This document shows positions 42,381 to 50,104 of a stretch of 64,000 nucleotides of DNA, piece after piece. The position numbers and the translations under genes are program-made. Within the stretch, counting starts at the first letter, position 1; each line of letters starts with the position of its first letter. Source of the stretch: Lachnospiraceae bacterium (GTDB taxonomy: Bacteria; Bacillota; Clostridia; Lachnospirales; Lachnospiraceae); NCBI GenBank assembly GCA_902363665.1, contig CABJAW010000014.1, positions 1-64,000 on the forward strand. Reading direction: 5' to 3'. The notes under the pieces are model-generated. The model was not told the origin of the DNA, did no database searches, and worked only from the letters and a program-made list of their open reading frames with translations.

Positions 42381-44051
42381 ATGACGCAAAGTTCAGATGA
42401 AATCATCCAGCTCTTATACAAAGTCATAAGTGACAAGGACAAAACGATAGATGAGCTGCAGAAAACCATTGAACAGCTGAATAGCAATATCGCAAACCTG
42501 ACGGAAAGCATCGGGGAAATGAAACGGAAACTGTTTGGCATTTCCAGCGAGAAACTTCCAAAAGCAGACAGGCCCGCGGAGGAAGAACTGGAAACAGGGC
42601 CGGCTAAAACAACGGAAGTGAAAGCCCACACCCGCACGTCAAAGCCAAAATCGGTACGTAAGGACCTGTATGAATCCCTGCCCATCAAAAGGGTGGACTG
42701 TCCAGTCCCGGAAGAGATGCGGTTCTGCCCGGACTGTGACACACCGATGGTACACATGGGATACTCATTTGTCCGTGAGGAGCTTCATATCATCCCGGCA
42801 AAGGTCTGCAGGATCCAGTATTACCAGGAGAAACTGAAGTGCCCTGCATGTGAAGAGGAAGGCGACACCACCATCCTTGCAGCCCGTACACCGTCTGCAC
42901 TTCTGAAACACAGCCCTGCATCCCCGGATATGGTTGCGGAAGTCATGTACCAGAAGGTCTTTATGGACCTGCCGTTTTACCGGCAGGAAAAATACTGGAA
43001 AGAGCTTGGCGTACCACTGCCGCGGGAAACAGCTGCGAACTGGTTCAACACCTGTGCGCTGGAATATCTGGATCCCGTATACCAGCTTCTGCATAAGCAT
43101 TTGCTTGAACGGGAAGTGGTACATGCGGATGAAGTACCCTGCCAGGTGCTGCATGAAGAGGGAAAAGATGCCTCATCAAAATCCTATATCTGGGTATACC
43201 TCACGGGAACGGACAGCCTGCCCAAAATCGTCCTGTATGATTATAAACCCGGACGCAGCGGGGCTTATCCTGCCGAATTCCTGAAAGGGTTTCATGGAAT
43301 GCTCCACTGCGATGGCTACCAGGGTTACAACCGTGTGGAAGATGTCACCCGTCTCTGTTGCCTGGCACACTGCAGACGGAAGTTTTTCGAGGCACTTCCG
43401 GCAGGGAGCCGCAGGAAACAGAAACTTCTGGATGTCCATTCCAGCGAATCCATTCCAGACCAGCCGGAAGACATAGAAGGCAATCCGGATATGCTTCCAG
43501 CAGAAAAAGGGGTTGCTTTCTGTAATAAGCTTTTCTTTCTGGAACAGCTTTATAAAGAGCTCCCATCAGAAGAACGGAAAGCAAAACGCCTGGAAAAAGA
43601 GCCGGATGTATGGAACCGGTTCTGGACATGGGTTGAAGGGCTGGAGCCGTCAGGCGGGAGCAAGCTGGAAAAGGCTGTGAATTATGCCCGGAACCACAAG
43701 GAGATGCTGATGAACTATCTGCAGGATGGAAGGTGTGAAATCTCAAACAATGCAGCAGAAAGAAGCGTCAAATCTTATGTAATGGCCAGAAAGAACTTTC
43801 TGTTCCATGACCAGGCAGACGGTGCCGCTGCCACGGCGGTCGTATTCAGCCTGACAGAAACGGCCAAAGCAAACAACCTGAACGTTTACCAGTATCTGTA
43901 CATGCTGCTCCTGTATATGCCGGACTATAAAGAGAAGCCCGCAGGCATAGAACAGCTGCTGCCGTGGAGTGATTTCATAAAGGAAAGATGTTCAGGCGTA
44001 ACAGATACCGAAACAATCAGACCAGAGAACCGGGAGGATCTGCCTGCATAG
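42381..44051 (+). CDS. tnpC: IS66 transposase TnpC
   Basis: 556 aa from the ATG at 42381 (GGAG upstream; an open extension to 42168 is ignored). Coiled coil at about 5-50, a zinc-binding domain (CPDCD, CPACEEEGD), then the DDE core: VVHADEVPCQVL, HGMLHCDGYQGYN and the Glu in SNNAAERSVKSYVMARKNFL. It ends with the IS66 C-terminal MPDYKEKPAGIEQLLPWSDF. It appears complete and probably active. Confidence 0.93.
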   Translation: MTQSSDEIIQLLYKVISDKDKTIDELQKTIEQLNSNIANLTESIGEMKRKLFGISSEKLPKADRPAEEELETGPAKTTEVKAHTRTSKPKSVRKDLYESLPIKRVDCPVPEEMRFCPDCDTPMVHMGYSFVREELHIIPAKVCRIQYYQEKLKCPACEEEGDTTILAARTPSALLKHSPASPDMVAEVMYQKVFMDLPFYRQEKYWKELGVPLPRETAANWFNTCALEYLDPVYQLLHKHLLEREVVHADEVPCQVLHEEGKDASSKSYIWVYLTGTDSLPKIVLYDYKPGRSGAYPAEFLKGFHGMLHCDGYQGYNRVEDVTRLCCLAHCRRKFFEALPAGSRRKQKLLDVHSSESIPDQPEDIEGNPDMLPAEKGVAFCNKLFFLEQLYKELPSEERKAKRLEKEPDVWNRFWTWVEGLEPSGGSKLEKAVNYARNHKEMLMNYLQDGRCEISNNAAERSVKSYVMARKNFLFHDQADGAAATAVVFSLTETAKANNLNVYQYLYMLLLYMPDYKEKPAGIEQLLPWSDFIKERCSGVTDTETIRPENREDLPA

Positions 44052-44113
44052 GCAGGTCCTGTAAGTCGTACACGGTCGATTATTCAGCGCTTACGAAGTA
44101 AAATACTCCAACT

Positions 44114-44971
44114 TTAACTTTTCGATTTGATCCGGCATCTCTGCTGTATCATGTCCGACCATGGCATCAGCTCTTCTATACCTTCGGGCTCATTTTTGTA
44201 GTCCGGCATATAGAGCAGTACAGTCTCCAGATATGCGTAGATGTTCAGATTATTGAGTTTCGCAGTTTCTACTAAACTGTAAATGACAGAACTGGCCCGG
44301 GCACCTTTTACCGTATCATGGAACAGGAAGTTTTTCCTTCCTACTGCATAGGGACGGGCGATATTTTCTGCGATATTATTCGAGATGGAGCACCGGCCAT
44401 CCAACAGGTAATTCTCCATATATGGCTTCTGGTTTTTCGCATAGGTCACTGCTTTGGCCAGACGGCTCCCGCCGGCTGAGCCCACCGTTTCAAGCCATGA
44501 CCAGTAAGCCTTCCATATGGCAGGCTCCGTCTCAAGACGTTTGGCTTTCCGGGTCCCGGCATCCAGCTGTGCATACTCCTTTTCCAGTTCAAATAACTGG
44601 TTGCAGTAACTGAAACCAATCTCTGCCGGGGTCTTATCCGGGGATTTCTTCGCTTTCCCGGCATCCGTTGCGCAGACAAGGCTTTCGACATCATCACGCT
44701 TCATCAGTTTTTTCAGGATACCGAACTGCTTCCTGGTGGAAGCTGAGACCTGATACTTCCAGGTGGCTGGCAGAATAGGAAGATCTGAAAGCCGCCATTT
44801 CGCATAGGTCTCATCGTAGGCCTCCGGCGGAGAGAGCTCTACCAGGTGCCCAACGCACCAGCTGACGATATAGCCATTGCCTTCCAGATAACCGTCGCAT
44901 CGTTTGTTTGCACCCAGAACCTTGGCCAGTGACTGGGCAACCGAGGGTTTCTCGGCAAGTACGAGTTTCAT
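44114..44971 (-). pseudogene. in-frame fusion of DNA topoisomerase III N-terminus with an IS66 transposase C-terminus
   Basis: 285 codons from the ATG at 44971 (AGGAGG upstream). Residues 1-105 are the TOPRIM start of a conjugative-element TopB (MKLVLAEKPSVAQSLAKVLG, then VCATDAG). At about 44656 it passes without a stop into the last 180 residues of an IS66 TnpC (CNQLFELEKEYAQLD, SNNIAENIARPYAVGRKNFL, MPDYKNEPEGIEELMPWSDM). The catalytic Tyr of TopB and the first Asp residues of TnpC are absent. It is a deletion product of the older IS66; the fused protein is unlikely to work as either enzyme. Confidence 0.88.
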
Positions 44972-45039
44972 TGTGGGGTACCTCCTTACATAGAATAACC
45001 CCTCCAATCCGGCGAGGAAGGGAGGGGTATGTAAGAATA

Positions 45040-46509
45040 TTATTCTAATCTAAATGTTTTTTTAGAAATCATTGCCGACTTGAAATCATCAAATTCGACA
45101 TGCTGTAAAGCAATTCCAGCTTGATTTGCAAAACTGACAATTGTAAAAAGAGCCTGATCATAGTTTTCGCCAGTTTCAATATTGTACTCAAAAGAGTCTA
45201 TGAATTGTTCAAGCATCTGTCTTTGAACTGCCTCACATTTCGCAACATGCGCAGCAAACTCTTTGTGTGCTGCATTAGCAGTCCTTGTTGATTCTTCAAG
45301 AATGGCGGTCATACGTTCATATTCTGCCGTATTCAACTTGGCATTTCTGATTATTTCTCTTGTGCTAGCAATCACATAACTTGCTGTAGTATAAACCGCC
45401 ATTGGAACAAAGGGACTTACAGATGTTCCCATAATTGCAGTAACAGCTTTCGTGAAATATATTGTTGTAGCTGCCTTTGCAGTGGTATCTACCAACTCAT
45501 CTCTAAGCTGTTCCGCGTTAATTTCGCCTCTTGCATATGAATAAAGAGCAACACCACCATCTATAATTCCGCCTGCCATTACAGTCGCAGCCATAGAGTC
45601 GCTCAGAAACGCACTACCGGATTTTATTCCTTGATATCGAATGGCAGTACTCAATGCACCTGTAGCGCCGCCTCTCACACCGCTATGTACAACATCATCA
45701 CCAATGTCGGTTAGGGCTTGAGAGAGTTCCTTTTCATCTCTAAACACAGCAAACATATTGGATATTCCAGAGACCACACCTCCAGTTACCATACTAGCTG
45801 CTGCCATGTTGGCTGCTGCCGTTCGCATTTCTGCACGAACCTGTCTTTTTTCAAAAGCCTTTGAATATGCCTCTGGTGAATCATAAGCACTTCGAACTTC
45901 ATCAAGAGTTGTTCCACCAGATGTTATGCCATCGTGTTGAAGTTCATCTGTTATGTTTGCAGCGACATCTTGATAGTCTGCCTGATAAATATTCCCATCA
46001 TGACTGGCTCTTTCCTCCGCAAGGCTTTTCGCCTTGTGAAGCAGAGACGTCGTCTCTCCAGTTGAAGAATCCACGTAATTGTCTTCTTTTCGGATTAACC
46101 TTTGCATTCCGTGATATTTTGGTTTTCGCTGCATAGTAACAGAATCCGCAGCCGCATGCTTAGAATCACTAAACTTTGCTTGAACCTGACGAACCACGCT
46201 ACTTCCTTGCATAATTTCAATATCGGCAGCATCATGCGGCCTTCCGACAGAATCAGTAACAACAGCATTAAGGGTACTTCTTTGATATGCAGCGGTTGTA
46301 TTAAATTTTGCGGCTTCAATATATTCAAACAGATTTCCTTTTGCTTGATCAAATGCTACATTTTGCTTTTTTTCAACCACTTTCCTGAAAAGATCCATTC
46401 CTTTTACAGCGGAGGATGTAGCCTGTCGAGCATTTTCGGCGACTGCATTACCAAGCAAAGATCCAGCTTGCTTTGAAGCATCTTTGGCAACCTTACGAAA
46501 GATTGACAT
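45040..46509 (-). CDS. nuclease-like membrane protein, second gene of an uncharacterised pair
   Basis: 489 aa from the ATG at 46509 (AAGGAGG 7 nt upstream). Residues about 45-120 look like a restriction-nuclease-type core: FEYIEAAKFN (61-70), then HDAADIEI (Asp96) and VVRQVQAKF with Gln110/Lys112, reminiscent of D-xn-(E/Q)xK. This is inference by pattern. From about 240 to 400 come Gly/Ala-rich hydrophobic segments (MAAASMVTGGVVSGISNMF, TVMAGGIIDGGVALYSYA, AVTAIMGTSVSPFVPMAVYT) likely to enter a membrane. A helical C-terminus follows. It is 12 nt after the partner gene under a shared promoter. No known family name can be given. Confidence 0.7.
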   Translation of the reverse strand: MSIFRKVAKDASKQAGSLLGNAVAENARQATSSAVKGMDLFRKVVEKKQNVAFDQAKGNLFEYIEAAKFNTTAAYQRSTLNAVVTDSVGRPHDAADIEIMQGSSVVRQVQAKFSDSKHAAADSVTMQRKPKYHGMQRLIRKEDNYVDSSTGETTSLLHKAKSLAEERASHDGNIYQADYQDVAANITDELQHDGITSGGTTLDEVRSAYDSPEAYSKAFEKRQVRAEMRTAAANMAAASMVTGGVVSGISNMFAVFRDEKELSQALTDIGDDVVHSGVRGGATGALSTAIRYQGIKSGSAFLSDSMAATVMAGGIIDGGVALYSYARGEINAEQLRDELVDTTAKAATTIYFTKAVTAIMGTSVSPFVPMAVYTTASYVIASTREIIRNAKLNTAEYERMTAILEESTRTANAAHKEFAAHVAKCEAVQRQMLEQFIDSFEYNIETGENYDQALFTIVSFANQAGIALQHVEFDDFKSAMISKKTFRLE

Positions 46510-46521
46510 GCACACACCTCC

Positions 46522-47787
46522 TTAAAGAACAATGAACATCAGTATTGAAAAAACAACAGCACATATCAGTCGTACAATTCTCCAAAGCCATAGCTTGCTT
46601 GCAGAGGTAGCCTTAAATTTGAAGAAAATCGGAAATGCAATAACCGCTCCAACAAATAGAGCCAGCCCTCCCAAAACATTTGTTGCAAATAGGCTTACGC
46701 CAGCAAAAATCATGATAGCCATTGCAATGAAATTCACGATCATCATTGATCGAGCCGAAGAAGCCCATAATATATTTGCTGCCTTAGCATCGTCACCAGT
46801 CATTTTGAAGGTATCTTTTTTAAACTGTTTGAATTCATTTTCAGCAACGGAAATCACTTTTTCAGCATCGGTGGATACTTTTCCATCCGCAGTTAATATA
46901 GGTGTAGAAAGAACGTGGTAATAAATCTGGGCCATTAGCCATGACAAATGAAGTGTTTTTTGCTCAACAACCGACAACTCATTAAAGTCAATCATTTCTC
47001 CATCGCCATTTGGATGTTCCGCCCTTATTCTTTCCATTTCTTTGATAAAAGGCTTAAATTTCTTGCCGAATTTTTTTATAAAGCTGGAATAATTGTTCGA
47101 CATTTTCTCAATGCCATTCATTCCAGTTGTCATGATATCCATCTTCGAAACCGCATCCATTGCTTCTGCATGGACCTTTTTTGCTTCAGCTAGGCGCTCC
47201 TTGGATTTTACACTTGTAATAACTGCACCTACAGCAAGAATCGGAACCGCAACAATTCCAGCTAAAACAAGCTTTCCACCAGCTATTCCTAATCCACCAA
47301 CTGCCTTAGATCCACCTCCGAAAAAAGCTAGTGTCGCGTTTGTTTTAGCCGCACCCGATAGTGCAGCAATAGCAGTGCCTGTGGAGGCAGTTCCAAACAT
47401 CATCGCACCACCATAGGAAGCTATTCCGACAAGCGCACCAGTACCAATTGCAGCAACTCCAGCTTTCGCAACTTCATTGGCTGTCAACGAGGCCTGTTGC
47501 ATATTAACCATCATCTGCTGTGGTTCCTCATCGCTTCCGATGAAACTCATATTGGTATCGATTGTCTGAACGACCTCAATATTATTGAAAGAACTGAAAC
47601 ATTCCACGAAAGAGTCCATTCCTTTTGCCCAGGCATCGATTTTAGTTTTTCCTAAAATTTCAAGGCTTTTCGTGGTTTTTTCTTTTTGCTCTTCAAAATT
47701 TTTCTGTGCGGCATCATATTTGGACTGAGCTTCATTAATCAGTCCCTCTATTTCTTCTTTATGGGTGATCGGTTCTAAGAGACCCAT
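46522..47787 (-). CDS. glycine-zipper membrane protein, first gene of an uncharacterised pair
   Basis: 421 aa from the ATG at 47787 (AGGGGGAT upstream). An N-terminal coiled coil (about 8-45) leads to a long Gly/Ala-rich hydrophobic region, 107-190 (AAIGTGALVGIASYGGAMMF, TGTAIAALSGAAKTNATLAF, FGGGSKAVGGLGIAGGKLVL). A charged helical middle follows (about 195-340), including a DGKVSTDAEKV segment, and three C-terminal membrane helices (352-421). The glycine-zipper stretch is of the type seen in pore-forming or membrane-inserting effectors. It is cargo between CD1107-type and topB remnants of a conjugative element. Function unknown. Confidence 0.7.
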   Translation of the reverse strand: MGLLEPITHKEEIEGLINEAQSKYDAAQKNFEEQKEKTTKSLEILGKTKIDAWAKGMDSFVECFSSFNNIEVVQTIDTNMSFIGSDEEPQQMMVNMQQASLTANEVAKAGVAAIGTGALVGIASYGGAMMFGTASTGTAIAALSGAAKTNATLAFFGGGSKAVGGLGIAGGKLVLAGIVAVPILAVGAVITSVKSKERLAEAKKVHAEAMDAVSKMDIMTTGMNGIEKMSNNYSSFIKKFGKKFKPFIKEMERIRAEHPNGDGEMIDFNELSVVEQKTLHLSWLMAQIYYHVLSTPILTADGKVSTDAEKVISVAENEFKQFKKDTFKMTGDDAKAANILWASSARSMMIVNFIAMAIMIFAGVSLFATNVLGGLALFVGAVIAFPIFFKFKATSASKLWLWRIVRLICAVVFSILMFIVL

Positions 47788-47837
47788 TTAGATATCCCCC
47801 TATTTTTGCACATATTTCACGCAATTTTATCATTACT

Positions 47838-47866
47838 ATTGTATAACAAAACTTCCAATAATCCAA
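47838..47866 (-). promoter_or_regulatory. promoter of the two-gene membrane operon
   Basis: On the minus strand TTGGAT (47861-47866), 17-bp spacer, TACAAT (47838-47843). It lies about 50 bp before the start codon, giving the cargo its own promoter inside the element. Confidence 0.65.
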
Positions 47867-47925
47867 TCATTTTTATCATGTTAGCGCCTTGTTGCACAAG
47901 TATTTGCACACCTAATATGTAAAGG

Positions 47926-47942
47926 GCAGCTTACGCCGCCCC
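47926..47942 (-). terminator. terminator after the CD1107-type gene
   Basis: GGGCGGC-GTAA-GCTGCCC on the minus strand, followed by TTTACATA. It is nearly the same as the hairpin at 49804-49829, suggesting related or duplicated conjugative-element intergenic DNA. Confidence 0.65.
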
Positions 47943-47957
47943 AAGTAAGCACTCTGC

Positions 47958-48359
47958 TTACTCTTTAGAATCCTCCGGACCAACCTCGAAATCCTCATCA
48001 TCCTCAATGATTTCTTCCGCATCATCTTCCGGAATCTCGTACTCATCGTCGTCATCCTCGGTATAATCCGCATCCGGATCAGGTCGCTGTTCAGCGGCCT
48101 TTTTCTTTTTAGCCTGCATCATGAAATATCCACCGCCGCAGGCGATCAGGATGATGAACACACCGATGATCGGCAGCACGGGAAAGGACTTCTTTTCTCC
48201 CTTTGGAGGCTCCTGCTGTTCGGGCTTCTCTGTTTCAGAGGGAGCCTGAGTCGCTGCTGCAGGCTCCTCCTTCTCGGCATTGGCAGCGTCCTGCGCCGTC
48301 TGGAAGGCCTTAACCTGTTCTTCATCCATGAGTGCAAAAAGGTCTGCCTCATCCACCAT
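47958..48359 (-). CDS. CD1107/DUF4366-type mobile-element membrane protein (short remnant form)
   Basis: 133 aa. A low-complexity Pro/Glu/Ala-rich stretch (about 30-60) precedes one membrane helix (VLPIIGVFIILIACGGGYFM, about 62-82). A KKKK stop-transfer signal and a strongly acidic tail (DDDDEYEIPEDDAEEIIEDD) follow. The family belongs to the transfer module of Tn1549-like elements, next to topB. The usual larger extracellular N-terminus is absent, so the gene is truncated; it begins 2 nt after the rloB fragment stop. Confidence 0.7.
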   Translation of the reverse strand: MVDEADLFALMDEEQVKAFQTAQDAANAEKEEPAAATQAPSETEKPEQQEPPKGEKKSFPVLPIIGVFIILIACGGGYFMMQAKKKKAAEQRPDPDADYTEDDDDEYEIPEDDAEEIIEDDEDFEVGPEDSKE

Positions 48360-48361
48360 GT

Positions 48362-48451
48362 TCAGTTACCCTCACAGATAATATAAACGATCGGTTTACG
48401 CTTACGCCGCTTAACTTTGTTCGGATCATACTCTTTTCGCATCTTACTCAT
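48362..48451 (-). pseudogene. RloB N-terminal fragment
   Basis: 29 codons starting at an ATG overlapping the ATPase stop (TGATG). It encodes a basic leader and KRKPIVYIICEG, the start of the TOPRIM-like RloB/AbiLii proteins, then AAC TGA. The remaining 170 or so residues of RloB are replaced by the CD1107-type gene. The defence partner has been lost by deletion. Confidence 0.65.
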
Positions 48452-49617
48452 CAGGCATTACCTCCGATAAAAGGGATTGCGCCAAAACGCCCTTGGAGAT
48501 AACCCTTCCGTACGTTTTCACCTTTTCGTGGCGAAAAAGATGCCAACGAGTAAAGCTCTGTCGCACAAGTCTCATCATTTTTTTCAGCAAACCAGATTTG
48601 ATCTCTACGGAAGAAATTCAGGTCGAGCAGCATTGCGTCATGTGTTGTAAAAATCAGCTGCGCTCCCTTTGTATTGATGGCCTTATCCTGCACCATTTCA
48701 ATCAATCGTCTGGTTAAAAGAGGATGCAGACTATCTTCAATTTCATCAACAACTAAAAGAGCTCCGTTTTCAAGTGCCTGCAGCCATCCGCCAATGCGGG
48801 CAAAAAAGTGTTGTGTACCAACAGATTCCTGCTCCATTAAAAGCTGGAAGTATTCTGTTGTGCCATCCTCGTTAATAATTCGATGTGTTGTCGTAATGAC
48901 CGGTATTTTACCAGAAGTGTTCTTGATTGTAACATCGGTAATTCCAAGATCGGCGAGCAGCAATTCTTTTAAGATTCGAGCTTTCTTATCATCACCGCTG
49001 ACAATCTGAGCAACGGTTTCTGATGTGGCGGGCTCTTCATCCATCAGGAGGGTCAACTTTTCCAGGAACCACCGATAAGCATTTTCCGTCTGAGGCAGAT
49101 TCCAGTCGTTAGAGGATACCAGATAGAGCTTATTGTCCGGTGTTCGATTGCTAAGAGTTACCTGCTCATTTACATTTTCGCGGAACTCATATACTCCATT
49201 TTCTCTTGAAAAAATTAAGGCTTCACGACCATTAGGCCAATGATAAAGATATTCTCTGTAAATCTTTTTTGCATCAAAAGAGAAGCCGTATGTGTAGCGA
49301 ACTCCCTGAAAAATGAATGTCATCTCAAAGGAAGTAGGTTCCTTTGTTACTCCAAAGGGTTCCCAAGGCAGCTTTTGCCCCTTAGAGACTTTTGCTGCAT
49401 TTCCCACAACCATTTCCTTCATCGTCATCATTGCGTGCAATACATTGCTTTTTCCGGCCGCATTGGCACCGTAAATTGCAAGTACAGACAACAATGCCTT
49501 TTTTTCGTCGGGATGAAGCAAATATTCTTCGAATGACTTATCCTTAGAGGCTGCAAAGCTGATTACGGCACTGTTCTTTATTGATCTATGATTTTCTACT
49601 GTAAACTGAATCAACAT
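48451..49617 (-). CDS. RloA/AbiLi-type AAA15 ATPase
   Basis: 388 aa from the ATG at 49617 (GGAGGT upstream). SMC/RecF-like ABC ATPase with MLIQFTVENHRSIKNSAVIS (N-terminal strand), Walker A IYGANAAGKSN, signature-like SVGTQHFFARI, Walker B GALLVVDEIEDSLHP and the switch His in LIFTTHDAML. RloA works with the RloB nuclease-like protein in AbiL-type abortive defence. Here RloB is cut to 29 codons, so the system should be inactive unless a partner exists elsewhere. Confidence 0.85.
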   Translation of the reverse strand: MLIQFTVENHRSIKNSAVISFAASKDKSFEEYLLHPDEKKALLSVLAIYGANAAGKSNVLHAMMTMKEMVVGNAAKVSKGQKLPWEPFGVTKEPTSFEMTFIFQGVRYTYGFSFDAKKIYREYLYHWPNGREALIFSRENGVYEFRENVNEQVTLSNRTPDNKLYLVSSNDWNLPQTENAYRWFLEKLTLLMDEEPATSETVAQIVSGDDKKARILKELLLADLGITDVTIKNTSGKIPVITTTHRIINEDGTTEYFQLLMEQESVGTQHFFARIGGWLQALENGALLVVDEIEDSLHPLLTRRLIEMVQDKAINTKGAQLIFTTHDAMLLDLNFFRRDQIWFAEKNDETCATELYSLASFSPRKGENVRKGYLQGRFGAIPFIGGNA

Positions 49618-49663
49618 AAATGAATACCTCCATCCATTTTCAGTATTCGAGTTTTCAGTCAAT

Positions 49664-49692
49664 ATTATAACAGTTAAAAATGCCCGGGTCAA
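49664..49692 (-). promoter_or_regulatory. promoter of the rloA-like gene
   Basis: TTGACC (49687-49692), 17-bp spacer, TATAAT (49664-49669) on the minus strand. Confidence 0.85.
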
Positions 49693-49803
49693 TATTTATA
49701 TCTTGTTTTTGCTGAATTTCTGCAAAAATCACAATTAAATTTTATAATTGCAGTTTCTTCGGGTTTATTCTCTTCTCTCTACATACTTTTTTTCAGTATG
49801 TAA

Positions 49804-49829
49804 AAGGGCGGCTCACGGCCGCCCTCATC
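49804..49829 (-). terminator. terminator below the maff2 3' half
   Basis: GGGCGGC and GCCGCCC with a short loop, and TTTTAC on the minus strand. Related to the hairpin at 47926. Bases 49693-49929 otherwise hold no gene. Confidence 0.7.
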
Positions 49830-49929
49830 GTTAATATTCTGTGCTCAATAAACCACAACTCCTGCTGATTTTCATTTACTTTTCGGGTTGTGTCGAATTC
49901 TGTCCCTTTCAGTTTCAGAATACCGTCGT

Positions 49930-50010
49930 TTACCCGAAAAGTCCGGAAAGCAAAGGTACCAGCGTGATACCGATGAGTGCCACACCGCCACCGGCCATGA
50001 GCTGTTTCAT
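49930..50010 (-). pseudogene. 3' half of a maff2 gene
   Basis: MKQLMAGGGVALIGITLVPL, then LSGLFG and stop at 49930. This is the C-terminal membrane helix of Maff2-family proteins from conjugative elements. The matching 5' half lies 10.7 kb away at 60681-60839. The split is at the repeated codons GMKQLMA, where the serine-recombinase element has inserted. Confidence 0.85.
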
Positions 50011-50053
50011 ACCCAAATAGGTGTAGGAAACCGGCTCGATGGCGGGCGGCGGC

Positions 50054-50067
50054 GTGTCAAGAAATAT
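50054..50067. repeat. subterminal inverted repeat, left copy
   Basis: ATATTTCTTGACAC on the minus strand; the same 14 bases occur on the + strand at 60616-60629 near the other end. Probable recombinase-binding half-sites. Confidence 0.55.
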
Positions 50068-50104
50068 CTATGGAGTTTTTTTAGAACCGCCCCGGCGGGG
50101 CAGG

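Larger units (their letters stand above)
41155..44094 (+). mobile_element. complete IS66-family insertion sequence with 8-bp target duplication
   Basis: The ends are GTAAGCGCTAAATAATCCACCG (left) and the inverted GTAAGCGCTGAATAATCGACCG (right), with two internal mismatches. The 8-bp direct repeat GAAGTAAA lies immediately outside (41147-41154 and 44095-44102), the size typical of IS66. It carries tnpA, tnpB and tnpC. Rejoined, the target reads as an imperfect palindrome AGTTGAAGTA-AAA-TACTCCAACT. Confidence 0.95.

Noticed and set aside
44998..45028. Terminator between the two-gene operon and topB
   Set aside because: ACCCCTCC/GGAGGGGT forms a stem, but there is no T-run on the minus strand; kept only as a possible weak stem-loop.
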